Source: Meloidogyne chitwoodi (lineage: Eukaryota > Nematoda > Chromadorea > Rhabditida > Meloidogynidae). From it: a stretch of 64,000 nucleotides of DNA. This document shows, piece after piece, positions 39,801-51,749 of this stretch. Made by a program: the position numbers and the translations under genes. The stretch is taken from positions 930,001-994,000 of the forward strand of contig JACZZP010000015.1 of the NCBI GenBank assembly GCA_015183035.1, read 5' to 3'. A model generated the notes under the pieces. It was not told the DNA's origin. It did no database searches and worked only from the letters and a program-made list of their open reading frames with translations. Position 1 is the first letter of the stretch. Each line of letters opens with the position of its first letter.

Positions 39801-40191
39801 ATTACGTGACCAACAAGAATCAGCTACTGAAAAGCTAGAATCTTCTTGTTTTGTTTGTGATATTGGAAAAGAAACTTTTGATAGACTACCTCGTGGTTTT
39901 GATAATCATACAAAAAAAGAGCATAATTTTGCTAATTATTTGTAATTTTAAATTAAAATAAAATAATATTTAAATATTTTTATTTAGGTTTTTCCTTCAA
40001 CATTTAGTAAATAAAGACGAAACAGAATATACAGGTATTTTTAACAAAAAATAATTTAACTTTTATTAATTAATTAAAAAGGTCAAGAAACTTATATACG
40101 TGAAAAATATGATAATAGAAATTGGGAATTCTTTCCTGTTGGTGAATGTTTTATGAAACAATATGAAGATCAATTACTTCAATCTTCTTAA
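15870..40191 (+). CDS. unc-68: Ryanodine receptor calcium release channel
   Basis: Dozens of small exons read in frame for about 24 kb and give a protein of the expected 5,000-residue class. The start [20 protein letters not shown] matches the start of nematode ryanodine receptors. MIR-type repeats follow ([33 protein letters not shown], then [18 protein letters not shown]). SPRY and RyR repeats come next (for example YFELEAEVE-type and [14 protein letters not shown]). Two canonical EF-hand loops occur near 36.5-36.7 kb ([12 protein letters not shown] and [12 protein letters not shown]). At the C-terminus are the transmembrane segments, the selectivity filter GGGIGD (about 39.61 kb), the inner helix and the C-terminal CxxC..HxxxxH zinc site, ending at TAA 40189-40191. 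It releases calcium from the sarcoplasmic reticulum to drive body-wall and pharyngeal muscle contraction. Oddities: a nested minus-strand gene in one intron, an apparent alternative exon pair near 34 kb, and one junction near 32.1 kb with no AG acceptor. Confidence 0.96.
19478..20892 (+). other. Large host intron of the ryanodine receptor
   Basis: The exon ending ...LSAKVR stops at 19477 and the next coding base is 20893 ([18 protein letters not shown]), so the intron is about 1.4 kb. This is far longer than the typical 40-200 bases of this gene. Most of it is taken by a complete gene on the opposite strand. Confidence 0.85.
19748..20559 (-). CDS. REEP/YOP1-like (TB2/DP1/HVA22 family) ER membrane protein
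   Basis: Four exons run from ATG 20559-20557 to TGA 19750-19748. Residues 25-70 resemble the N-terminal helix and first hydrophobic region of REEP5/6 ([20 protein letters not shown]). Next come [19 protein letters not shown], in the place of the GYPAYxSxKAIES segment, and [17 protein letters not shown], in place of TQWLTYWVVYxxFSxxEF. Then [20 protein letters not shown] matches the FPFYYxLKxxFLLWxxxP segment. These proteins insert hairpins into the membrane to shape tubular ER. The tail is Ser/Arg/Pro-rich and hydrophilic. The frame is intact with standard splice sites. Its codons are strikingly GC-rich at third positions compared with the host gene around it, which suggests a different mutational or expression history. 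Confidence 0.75.
34048..34160 (+). other. Ryanodine receptor exon, canonical form of an alternative pair
   Basis: This 113-nt exon starts in phase 0 and ends in phase 2. It encodes [20 protein letters not shown] and ends VYSIPR, which matches the conserved [22 protein letters not shown] segment of all ryanodine receptors. It splices to the exon at about 34541 that begins with the HRSINLF sequence. Confidence 0.8.
34360..34469 (+). other. Candidate mutually exclusive exon of the ryanodine receptor
   Basis: This 110-nt stretch lies in what would be the intron after the canonical exon. It begins after a good acceptor (TTTTGATAG), is open in the same phase (starts phase 0, ends phase 2 before GT), and encodes [20 protein letters not shown]. 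That parallels [20 protein letters not shown] of the exon before it. It differs in length by exactly one codon. The donor AT|GTTTGC is weak. The match in phase, length and sequence implies exon duplication. Whether it is spliced in is not shown by sequence. Confidence 0.65.
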
Positions 40192-40938
40192 AAAATAATT
40201 ATTTAGAAAATTGATTATAATTAAATTAATTTTTATTTGTTAAATTTAATTAGTAAATTTTTTGATTTTTTGTGTGTTTTTATTTTTTTAAATTTATTTA
40301 CTAAATATTATTATTATTTATATAAAGGCTTTAAAATATTCTTTTTTATTCATTATAAGTTGAAAAAAATATTAAAAAATAAACAATAAATAAAACTTTA
40401 AAATATTTAATTCAAATTAATCAATAACTGTGAATAATAAATAAATAATGAATTACCTTTGACTAGAAAAAAATATTTTTAAAATAATCGGATTTTGTTA
40501 AATTTTAAAAAATTCAAAATTAAAACAAAATAATAACAAGAAAAAATATTTAATTTTAATTAATATTCTCTCAGACTTCAAATAATTAAAAAAAAAATTA
40601 TTTAAAAAATAATTATTCAAATTAAATACCTAAATATTTTTAACAAATAAGATGAAAGTGAGAGAATGGATTGAATTATTTTTTTTGATAATAAAAAAAC
40701 ATTTTCTGTTTGTTTGATATTTATTTATTTGACACACATTTACTTTTGTAAGTTTTATTTAAATTTTTACACGTTTTAAAAAATTTTTTTTATTTGAACA
40801 GTTATTAAATATATTTTTATATATTTTAATGTAAATCTTTTTTTCCTATCTTTTGTATTTAAAATTTAATTCAAAATTTGATTGATTTTATTTAGATTTT
40901 TTCAGATATTAATTTATAAATTAATTTATTTATTAATA
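40192..40938. other. Intergenic between ryanodine receptor and GT11 copy C
   Basis: AT-rich spacer with the 3' UTR of the upstream gene and the promoter of the next gene. I see no further gene. Confidence 0.5.
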
Positions 40939-42773
40939 ATGTTTATTAAAATTGATAAAAATAATAAAATTTATTTAATTATTTTATTTCTTTTCTTTGG
41001 AATTATTTTATATTTAGGTTATTTAATTAAAAAATATTTAAAAATAAAAATTAAATTTAATATTTTAAAGTTAATGTATTTTTTTGTTTTCCTGATTATT
41101 TCATTGTAACAAAATATTCAACTAATATACGTCTAAGATTAAATTATAATGAAGCTGAAGAATGGCAAAAAAGACAACATTTAAATTTAAAATATATAAA
41201 TTTAACAAAATTAGAAAATTGGAAAAATAATAATTTAACAAAATTTATTTTAATTGAATTACCTCAAGATTGGAAAGGAGAATGTGGAGGTTTAGCTAAT
41301 GAAGTAAAATATTAAAAATAAATATAATAAGGTTATAAAATATTTAGAACAATTTATTTGTTTATTTTAATATATATAAATAAATATTAAAATAAAACAG
41401 TTAGGTAATTTAATTATTTAATTATTAATTTAAAATTTTAGTAATTTTTTTATTATTTAATTTAATTAAATTTAGCTTTGGCGTCTTGCTGTTATTTATG
41501 TTTGGAGTATAGAAAGTAATCGTTATCCAGGAATATTTAATAATAGTGCATGGACATGTGATTCTTTAAATAGACCAAATGAAATGGAAGAAACATTTCC
41601 TGTTATTCATAGAATATTTGCTTATTTTAAGGTTTAATTTAAAAATAAAATTAAGGAATAACAGTAATATAATGAAATATCCAAAATAGGGGGATACAAT
41701 ATAATAATTAATTATCTCATTTTTATGCCTAAATAGAATAAAAATATATTTATTTTATTTTATATTTTTTAATATAAAGTTGAATTTAATTTTAATTTTA
41801 GCCAGAACAAATTGAAAATAATACAGTATATCAAGGATTTTATGATATAAATAAAATGATTAAAGCAAAAGAAAAATATTTAAGAATTCCACCTCCTCCA
41901 CAAATACATAATTTATTTAAAAATTATACTAAAGAAATAAAAGAATTATTTTTATTTTCAAATAAAATAAGAACAAATGTTGATAAATATATTAAAGAAA
42001 TATTTAGGTTATTTAAATATTATTAAATTTATTTTAATTTTTTAGTAATAATTTAACACATAAATTATGTATACATACAAGATTAGGTGATTTTGGTCCT
42101 CCTAAATGGCCTAAACATCATCCATCTAAAAAAGATTTTACTGAAGAATCTACAAAATTTGTTTTTAATCAAATTAAAGTATTATTACCTATTTAATTTA
42201 AACTTTAATTTAATTTTTATTTTAGGAAAAAAATAATAATATAAATATTTCAATAATTTTACTTGGAGCTGATAAAAAATTTCTCTCAGATTTAAAATTT
42301 GATGGAATTAAGGTAATTTAATTAATTATTTTAATAATTATTAAAGAATATTATAATATAATAAACACATAAAAACATATAAGAAATTATTTATTTTGTT
42401 TCGGCCAAAATTCATTCTCTTCTGTCTGTTAACTTTGTTAGTTATTATTCCTTTTATTTTTTATCATTATTTATTTAAATTAATTTAATATTTTAAAAAA
42501 TAGCCAACACAAATATTAATCCCTCAAAGAATGACTCGTGATGAAGATATTTATTTTTCAACAAATATTTGTAATTCTTTAATAATTACTGCCTCAGCAT
42601 CAACTTTTGGGTGGTGGATTGGTTATTTATTAAAATTAAATGATTTAAAATCAACAATTTATTTTTATTCTAATTTTGATGATTATTCAATTTATCATAG
42701 AAAAGATTTCCCTTTAGAATGGATTCCTTTAAAATTTAATTCAGAAAAAAAAGAAATAACTAAAGAAATATAA
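40939..42773 (+). CDS. GT11 (alpha-1,2-fucosyltransferase-like) protein, copy C
   Basis: ATG at 40939 begins a short membrane anchor (KIYLIILFLFFGIILYL). The exon before the intron at 41307 ends with the conserved GECGGLANE, and the next begins LWRLAVIYVWSIESNRYPG. Together these correspond to the GGxGNQLxxxA start of GT11 domains. Further exons carry IPPPPQIHNLFKNYTKEIKE, LCIHTRLGDFGPPKWPKHH (the HxRRxD-type motif) and NSLIITASASTFGWWIGYLL (the SNSTFSWWxAxL motif), ending in LKFNSEKKEITKEI. This is a Golgi-type fucosyltransferase-like enzyme. Several exons are almost identical in DNA to copy D next door, including their introns, while the 5' exons are clearly diverged. Confidence 0.75.
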
Positions 42774-43291
42774 AATTAAAAAAAATGTTTATTTTATTTA
42801 TTTTTAAATTGTTTTTAATATATTTATGTTCAACTTTCTTTTTTAATTATCTTCTTCTTTACTACAATTAATACATAGTAAATCAGTTTAGTCCTTTTAT
42901 ATTTTAAAATAAATTAAAGGACAATTCTTTAAAGGGAGGGCATAAATAAATAAAGGAAAAGGTTTTTCTCCTAAAGGGGACATTGGGACTAATTAACATA
43001 TTTTTTGGAAATAAAATAATTTAATTAAAATTAAAAATTTGTTTAAAACATTAATTAAAAAATATTTAAAAATTAAAAAAAGAGAAAAGAAAAACTTGTT
43101 TTTTAATTAAAAAACAAGAAATTAATATTTTTATTTGTTTTTATAATAATAAGAAATTAATAATATATTAAAATATGTAAATTACATTTTAATAAGATAA
43201 ATGAATAAAACAACATTAAAAAAAATAAAAAAGAAGTTCTTTTATTTTTATTTAATTATTTTTTATTTAAAATAATTTTTATATAAAAAAA
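42774..43291. other. Spacer between tandem GT11 copies C and D
   Basis: AT-rich, with one slightly G-richer purine stretch around 42,915-42,990. I see no gene. It should include the copy D promoter. Confidence 0.5.
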
Positions 43292-45789
43292 ATGAATAAT
43301 AATTTAATTATTTTATTTTTCTCTTTTGGAATTTTTATTTATTTAAGTAATTATTTATTTAATTAATTTAATTAAAAATAAATTTATTAATTTAAAGTTT
43401 ATGATTTTATTGGAATTTCTAATAATTTAAATGAAACAAAATATTTAATTATTTCACCAAAATCTGAAATTAATTATAATAAAGAATTAAAAAATGATTT
43501 AAATTTAAAATATATAAATTTAACAAAATTAGAAAATTGGAGAAGGAAAAATTCAACAAAATTTATTTTAATAGAAATACCAGCAGATTGGTGTGGATTA
43601 TGTGGAGGTTTTGCTAATGAAGTAATAAATAAATAAATAATATTTTAAAATAATTAGTAGAATTCTTACTGTCCGAACTGACAATTAAACTTACAATTTT
43701 TTAGCCAAAAATGAAAACTTTTAAATTTTAATATATTTATTCTTGGAAAAGTTTTATTATATTCTTAGGATAGTTAAGGAAAATTATTAATGGGGTGAAA
43801 ATGATGGGTTATATATTCAAGAGAAAATGACACATCTTAAAAGTAAAAAGACAATAATATTTTGGGAATTTTAAAAAGAATGACAATATGATTATTAATA
43901 AAAGTTTAATAGAAATAAATAAAAAGAATATAAAAAATATTAATCATATAATTTTAACATGATCCACAACACTTACTAATAATTTAATAGACGAGAAGAG
44001 TAAATAGTCCCTCCTCTTCATCTTAATTATTTTTTCATTTTTCTAATTAATACAATAAAACCTATATTTTAATTAAAATAGGGAAAGTGACCTTATTAAA
44101 AATTAAATATTTTAATAAATATTTATTTTTTGTTAAAGATTTGGCGTTTTGCAGTTCTTTATATTTGGGGTTTACATTTTGATCGTTATCCAGGAATATT
44201 TAATAATAGTGCATGGACATGTGATTCTAATGAAATAAAAGAAGCATTTCCTGTTATTCATAAAATATTTGCTTATTTTAAAGTTTAATTAATTAATTAA
44301 AACATAAAATAATAAATATTTTTTATAGCCAAATGAAGTTGGAAATGATACAAAATATCAAGATGATTATAATATTAAAACTATGATTAAAGCAAAAGAA
44401 AAATATTTAAGAATTCCACCTCCTCCACAAATACATAATTTGTTTAAAAATTATACTAAAGAAATAAAAGAATTATTTTTATTTTCAAATAAAATAAGAA
44501 CAAATGTTGATAAATATATTAAAGAAATATTTAGGTTATTTAGTAAATATTATTAAATTTATTTTAATTTTTTAGTAATAATTTAACACATAAATTATGT
44601 ATACATACAAGATTAGGTGATTTTGGTCCTCCTAAATGGCCTAAACATCATCCATCTAAAAAAGATTTTACTGAAGAATCTACAAAATTTGTTTTTAATC
44701 AAATTAAAGTATTATTACCTATTTAATTTAAACTTTATCCGAGTGACGCAAATGTTGGGGATCGTTGGGTCAAAAGATACCTCGGGGAATGAGGACGAAC
44801 AATAATTTAAATATTTTTATTTAATTTTTATTTTAGGAAAAAATAAATAATAATACAAATATTTCAATAATTTTGCTTGGAACTGATCAGAAATTTCTTA
44901 CAAATTTAAAATTTGATGGAATTAAGGTAATTTAATTTATAATAATTTATTAATTATTGCTTGTTAACTTTTCATTCCTCTTTTAGAGTGTTTGTATTTA
45001 TTAAAGTTTATAAAATAATTTATAAAATAGCTAACATACATAATTAAGTTGGGTCTTCTCTTTGTGTTCTTCTTCACCAGCAAAAACAAATATAAAAAAC
45101 TTCAAATAATTAAAACAATAAAAACATAAATATTTTATACACTTGTAAATAATTGTTGTGATTCTATTAAAACTTAATATTAAAAAGTTTATTTAAATTT
45201 TTTGCTCTTTAAAAGTTTTAAATAATGTTGAAAACATAAAATAATATTTTTGTTCTCTTTGAACTATCAAATATATTCCCTTGTTTTAAAAATGTTTTAT
45301 TAAATATTTTTATTGTTTTAATTTATTTTTATTTGTTTTTGTTAGAGATTGGAGTCGAAGTTAACTAAATTTGGATATTAATAGAAAGGTTATTTCAGTG
45401 ACCGAATAATTCTTTTATATAATTAAATGTTTTTTTAAAATTAATTTTAATATTTTAAAAAATAGCCAACACAAATATTAATTCCTCAAAATATGTCTCG
45501 TGGTGAAGATATTTATTTTTCAACAAATATTTGTAATTCTTTAATAATTACTGCCTCAGCATCAACTTTTGGGTGGTGGATTGGTTATTTATTAAAATTA
45601 AATGATTTAAAATCAACAATTTATTTTTATTCTGATTTTAGTTTTCGTTCAATTTATCAAAGAAATGATTTTCCATCAGAATGGATTCCTTTAGAATTTA
45701 ATCCAAAAACTAAAAAAATAACTAAAAATTTACGAAAATATATTTTTAATAATTTTATTGAAAGATTATTAACTTTTAAATTTATTTAA
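43292..45789 (+). CDS. GT11 (alpha-1,2-fucosyltransferase-like) protein, copy D
   Basis: ATG 43292 starts a short anchor (NNNLIILFFSFGIFIYL). The next exon ends with the GLCGGFANE motif, followed after a 510-base intron by IWRFAVLYIWGLHFDRYPG. The block from about 44,385 to 44,737 (exons IPPPPQIHNLFKNYTKEIKE and LCIHTRLGDFGPPKWPKHH plus the intron between) is nearly base-for-base the same as copy C. The last exon shares NSLIITASASTFGWWIGYLL but extends about 20 residues past the end of copy C. Introns elsewhere are longer and unrelated to those of copy C. One carries a GC-rich insert. Reading frames are open throughout, so the gene looks functional. Confidence 0.75.
44737..44803. other. GC-rich insert in an intron of GT11 copy D
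   Basis: Copies C and D share this intron closely up to the sequence TTTAAACTTTA. Copy D then carries about 67 extra bases of conspicuously GC-rich sequence before similarity to the AT-rich intron end resumes. I recognise no RNA or transposon in it. It has no obvious terminal inverted repeat, though CCGAG near the start and CTCGG near the middle could pair. Confidence 0.6.
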
Positions 45790-45967
45790 TAAATTAATTT
45801 GTATTTTTTAATATTTAAACAAATTAAAATATAATATTTATTAACAAATACCAAAAAATAAAAATTGCATTAAAGAATTATTTGAGTTCGTTTATATTAA
45901 TTAATTAAATATATTTAATTTATTTTACCTATAATTATTTTTAAAAGGCACTTAATATTAATTTAAA

Positions 45968-47691
45968 TTAAAGATCTGCTGGATCGTGTTTTTGCAATTG
46001 TTCTCCATAATCCGTTGCTTGTGACCCAACACTGAAAATATTAAAATAAAATAATTTATTAAAAAAAAAACAAACAAAGTATCATAATGAACAAGTACTT
46101 CTTCTAATGATAATTTTCCATCTTTATTATCATCAGCAATATGAATTAAATGTTTTGCTTCAGCATCGGCATGATCAAAATTTAAAGGCATTACCCAATC
46201 ACGCATTTCTTCCTAATAAATTAAAAAATAAATATATAATTTTAATATTATTTTATTTGGCTAAAAAGTATTTATAATAATTAAATATTTTTTAATTAAA
46301 TATTTTTTAATTATAATATTTTCAATTTTAAAAAATAAAAAGAAAATATTATAAATATCTAATAATAATTACAAAAATATATCCAATTATTAATATAAAA
46401 TACCTTATTTAATTTTCCATCATTATCTTTGTCTCTATGTTCTTTAAACATTTCTCTTTCTGATTCAACCCATTCAGGTTCTTTTCCATTTAATTCTGGA
46501 TAATCATTAGGACGATACATATCACCAATATATTCTTCTAAATCAACAAAACCATCTTTATTTTTATCAATATCTTCAACTGTTTCCTAAATATTTATTT
46601 TTAAATTAATTAATTATTTATTTTAAAATTACTTGAACAACAATATCTCTCATATGATCACAATCCTCTGGATGCATAAAACAACCATATTCTGTTCTAT
46701 CTAATTTTTCATCAGAATTATAATCAGAAATCTAAAAATTAAATTAAATAAATATTATTATTTTTAAAAAATACCTTCCATCTTCTTTCATCTCTAGAAA
46801 TCATTTTTTCATATTCAGGTGCTACTTCTTGTCCTTCCTGTTGTTTTCCATAAACTAAATCACGATAATCTTGCCAACCAAGTTTTCCATCAATTAATTG
46901 TTCTTCTTTATAATTTTTCCAAGTTCTTTCAACATCATTATTCTAAAAGAAATTTCTTTTTTTTAATCTAATTTAAAATTTACCACATAACGTTTTTGCA
47001 TAAAATTAATATGTTCTCGTAATTCATCTTCTTCAATAAATCCATCACTATTTATATCCATTTTTGGTACTAATTTTCTAATAAATTTTATTTTATTAAA
47101 AAATAATAATTTTAATTAACTCTAATTTTTCTTTGCTTTTCTCAGGGGTTAATTGATCATATTGTTGTGCTTCATCTTTACCAAGAAAAGCTTCATGATC
47201 AAATTTAGGTTCATGTTCAGAACCTTCCTAATTAATTATAAAATTTAAAATTATTTAATAAATTAATTTAAATTATTAAAATTAAGAATTCTAGTAAAAT
47301 TTGAGAATAAAAAATATTAAAGAATTATATCTCTTTTTTTAAATAAAAATTTATTTTAATTTAATTATCTGATCAAAAATATATAATTAATTATTAATTA
47401 TTAATTAATTTATTATTTTTTATTAAAAATAATTAAATAACTTTATAATGTTCTTGATCACTTAATTTATGATCTCCATGATGTGGCTTTTGTAATTCAG
47501 GTTCATGTATAGCTGCTGAACTAATCCAAAATGTATTACAAGTATAAAAAATTGTAAGAAGAATTGCTGTATAATAATTTAAACGACAAAACATTTTCCT
47601 AATATTTTTAAAAAAAATAAAAAATTATTTAATTTTTTATTAAAATAATTATATATTTTCAAAATAATTTTAAAACTTACATTGATAACAT
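45968..47691 (-). CDS. calu-1: Calumenin/reticulocalbin (CREC family) EF-hand protein of the secretory pathway
   Basis: The first exon holds only ATG TTA TCA and part of a codon. The second encodes a signal peptide ([20 protein letters not shown]) followed by a His-rich stretch. EF-hand loops then follow in order: [54 protein letters not shown] and [13 protein letters not shown]. The segment [16 protein letters not shown] is diagnostic of calumenin. Calumenins bind calcium with low affinity in the ER and Golgi and aid folding and secretion. In C. elegans CALU-1 affects cuticle formation and fertility. The end is odd: QKHDPADL replaces the HDEF-type ER-retention tail of other calumenins, so retention may be weaker or absent. 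Stop is TAA at 45970-45968. Confidence 0.88.
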
Positions 47692-48837
47692 TATATTTAT
47701 TTTATAAATAAATAAAAATGAAAGAATTTTGTACTTTTTTTTAATTAAATTTCTATTAATTTATTTATGTAAATATAAATTAAAAATCTAATTTTGGTTT
47801 ATTTATTTAATTAAAATAAATATATTTGAATAGAACAAATATAAATAAACTAGATATTTATTTATTTATTAAATCTGGTTTTTTATAAATTGGTTGTCAA
47901 TTATTAGATTAAATAATTATTTTTAGAAAAGTTTTAATTAAAGTTTATTACCTATTTGTTATAAAAAAATATTTAAATGATAAACTGGAATAAATTAGAA
48001 TTTTTAAAAAATTAGTTAGGTTACGGAAATGAAAAAAAGAAAGATTTAATATAAAAGGAATATAAATAAAAATTAAATAATTAAATGTATATCTTAAATT
48101 TAATAATATTTTATTTTTAATTATAAAGAAATATCCAAAATAAATATATTTTTAAGAAGAACGGACACTTTGGATTATATTAAAAATAAAATTATTTTGA
48201 GAAAAGAATAAACTCAAAAAAAAAAGATTGATTTTTTACTTTACACTACTACTACATAACTGTTGTGAATGACTGACCTTCAATAAAAGACCTTTTTTTT
48301 TAGGCTAAACACAAAGAAGAATTGAGAAATAAATAAATATATTTTTTTACTCTTTTATATTTAAAAAATGATGATAAAAATAAAAATTAATTTTATTTAT
48401 TTATATTATTAATAATATTTTTAATTTATTTTATTTTTTTTTATTTTTCTCCAACAAAGTGTGATTCTATTTCCTCAAAATTAATTTAAAAAAATAATAA
48501 TTAAAATCTCTCAAAATAAAAAAATATTTAATTTTAGTAAAATTTAAAAATTAATTAATTACAAATAAAATGGAAGGAATATATTATAGAAGGGAATAGA
48601 TAAGTAGTTTAATATTAAATATTATACATAAAATTAGAATATTGCTTTATAAAAATTAATTCAAACATTTTAAAAATAAAATTAGTTTTTACTAAAATAT
48701 TAAAGGTTTTATTAATTAAAAAAAAAAGAAATAATAATTTTATAAAAATCATCTGATTCTATTTTTTAATAAGAAAAGTAGTAATTATTAAAATATTTTA
48801 AATTTCTTATATTTTCTTTTTTTTTATTTTTACCAAT
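47692..48837. other. Intergenic between calumenin and an Asn-rich gene
   Basis: About 1.1 kb of AT-rich sequence holding the calumenin promoter. I see no coding exon or recognisable motif. Confidence 0.5.
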
Positions 48838-51749
48838 TCAGTTTTGTTCATTTGAAGTCAAATTATTTATAATATTTTTCTCCTAAAAATAAAAAAAAAA
48901 ATAAATTCATTTTAATTAAATAAGTCTACTAAAAGGAAAAGATTTTTAATTTAATCTTTACCATAATTTTTGATTGTTTTTCTGTTATTTTTGTTGCATT
49001 CTGTGCCTAATAAAATTATAAATATATTTTTATTTATTTTTTAAATTACTTGTGCTGATCCCCAAATTCGATAAAAATGTCCAACATTTTTAGGTAATAT
49101 TCCATCTTTTCCATGTAATAAATTATTATTATTATTTATTTCTTTTTGTTTATTATTATTATATTCTCCAATTAATTTTTCTGTTCCATTAGGAGGAGAA
49201 TAATTAATTGGACTAACACTTGGAGTTGAAGGAATTGATGAATTTAATGATAATCTAATTGCAGCTAATGAACCTGGAGTTGGTTCTTTTTCATTTATTA
49301 TTTCTTTTTAAAAATAAAATTAATTAATTCAAAAATTAAATTTAAATTTAGGTATTCATTTTAATTTTCTACCATTTACCCTAATATTCTCTTTAAATAA
49401 ATATTAAATATTTACTGTTTGTAGTATTATTATTTGCCCAAATAGAAGTATTTTTACTGAAATTTCTTTGCATATCGCTGCTACCAAATGATTTTGGTCT
49501 AACCTTTAAAATTAAATTATTTAAAGAATATATTATTTAAATTAATTTTAATTGGTTATTACATATTCTTAAAGAGTACCTTCTTATTTTATTTATTTTT
49601 TTAATAAAATATCTTAAATTTAAATAAATAAATACTTTTCTTAAATAATTTTCTTCATCTTTTATTTCTTTTAAAGCTTTAGTATTAGCATGGCTATAAT
49701 GACAACTTTGAAATTGGTTAAGAATATCGGCAACCGGTCTTTGAGATTCTATAATAATTTCACTCCTAAATAATTTATTATTTATTTTTTCTTCATTTTC
49801 AGGTTGATTTAAAGAACTTTGTCTGTGAATTGGATGAGGAGTATTCTTTCTTTTTGGCTAAAATTAAATAAAATTAAATAAATAAAGAAAAGGGGATTTT
49901 TTAAATTAATTAATATTTATCCTAAGAAGAGAGACCAAATTAATAAAATTTAATTAATTAAATATATTTTATTATTATTTTTCTAATTTTTAAATATTAT
50001 TAAAAATATAAACATTTTTAATTTAAAAATTATCTAAAACAATTTTTAAAAAAAATAAATAAAATAATTAATTAATTACCTGATCTTCTTGTTGTTTAGG
50101 AACTTGTTCTTTTTCAATATAAAAATGTGCAGATTTTTGTCTAGGAAAAACTTTAGGTTTATTTATATTATTAATTTCTTCTTTTTTATTATTAAATTTA
50201 TTTTGAAATTTATCAACAATTTTTTTAATATTTTCAGGTCCAAAACTTCCAATTTCTTTACGAATAATTTCTTGTTTTTCAGGTTCAAATGCTGTATAAG
50301 CTAATTGTTTAAAAGGTAATGAAGGATCATTTAGAGATGTTCTAACATGAATATCACGAAAATTATTATTATTATTAGAAGAAGAAGAAGAAGAATTTGG
50401 AGATGATTGACTTTAAATAAATAATTAAATAAATATTAATTAAATAAATAAATAAATAAATATTAATTAATTAATTAATTTTATTTAAAATGTTTAAAAG
50501 ACAAAACAAAGATTATTATTTTAAAATATAAATATTAGATAATTAATAAAATAATTTATTTACCTAGAAATTGAATTATTATTATTATTTAAAATAATTT
50601 CATTATTTTCATCACTTCCATATTGTTTTATTTTTTTGTCCAATTCTAATTGAAATGAATTCTTCTGTTTTTTTATTTTATTATTATTATTTAATTCTTC
50701 ATTATTTTCCTAATTAATTAATTAATTTATTTATTTATTTATTTAAATATTTACCAAAGCCATTTCAATAACTGAATTAATTAATTTTCTAGAAAGTTCA
50801 CTACTTATTCTACGTTGTTGTTGTTCATTATAATCATCATTATTATTATTATAATTAATTAATATATTATTATTATTTATTTGTGTTTCTTCATTTATTG
50901 AATCTAAACAACCTTCTCCTATTTTTTTAAATAAATAAATAAAATAAAATATTATTATAATTAATTAATTAAATAAATAAATAAAAACCTGTAGAAGGTG
51001 TTAAAAGTATTTCTTCACTTTCCTCATCTTCTTCTTCTTCTTTTTCTTTTTTAAATTTATTTTCATTTTCTAAACTATTTTTATGTTTTAATAAATTTAA
51101 TGAAAATTTTTCTTCTTCATTAATATTATTATTATTATTAATTATTTCATTTGATTCTGTTAGAGTTATTTCTATTTGTTGAATTTCTATTTCTTCATTT
51201 TTTTTATTATTAATTTTCTCTTCAGTTGCCAACATTATATTTGTTAAATTAATTTTCATTTCATCTTTTAACTTTAAATTAATTTTAATTTTAAATTATA
51301 TTTATTTTATAAAAATAAAAATACTTTTTTTTGTTTTTTCTTAATATTTTCTTCATAATCTTCTTCTTCTTCTTCTTTGCATTGTGAAAGTGGTGATTCT
51401 AATGAAGGTGTTCTTCTAATTAATTTAATTTCTTCATTTCCAAATTTATTATTTATTTCATCAATTTCAGAACGAAAAGTATTTGGAGGTACTAAATTAA
51501 TTTTTGGAGAAGAAATTGTTGGTGATAATGATTTATTAATTTGTTCAAATACATCATTAATTAGATCTTCTAATTTAAATTTTATTATTAATTTATAAAT
51601 ATTTAAAATTAATTAGAGATAATTAATTCTCTCTTTATTATTTTAAACAACTAACCATCTTTTATTTTTTGGGATTTTCCGTCTGAAATATTTTTAGCAT
51701 TTATTTTTTTGCATTTTAATAATTCCTCTGATTGTTTAGTGCTATACAT
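48838..51749 (-). CDS. Uncharacterised Asn/Glu-rich hydrophilic protein
   Basis: About ten exons join from ATG 51749-51747 (MYSTKQSEELLKCKKINAKN) to TGA 48840-48838 (...NLTSNEQN) and give roughly 550-600 residues. Long stretches are poly-Asn, poly-Glu and poly-Ser, partly reflecting AT-rich codons. Less repetitive segments may be the functional ones: FGPENIKKIVDKFQ, FRSEIIIESQRPVADILNQF, CHYSHANTKALKEI and PKNVGHFYRIWGS. There is no signal peptide, membrane segment or enzyme motif. The composition suggests a disordered scaffold or cytoskeleton-associated protein, but this is a guess. I do not recognise the family. Exon boundaries in the low-complexity parts are uncertain. Confidence 0.5.

Noticed and set aside
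40882..41109. Longer start for GT11 copy C
   Set aside because: The extra N-terminal residues begin at TTG. The ATG at 40939 gives the membrane anchor in the same place as the other copies.
50089..50304. Plus-strand open frame inside the Asn-rich gene
   Set aside because: It is the complement of Lys/Asn-rich exons on the minus strand and has no independent support.
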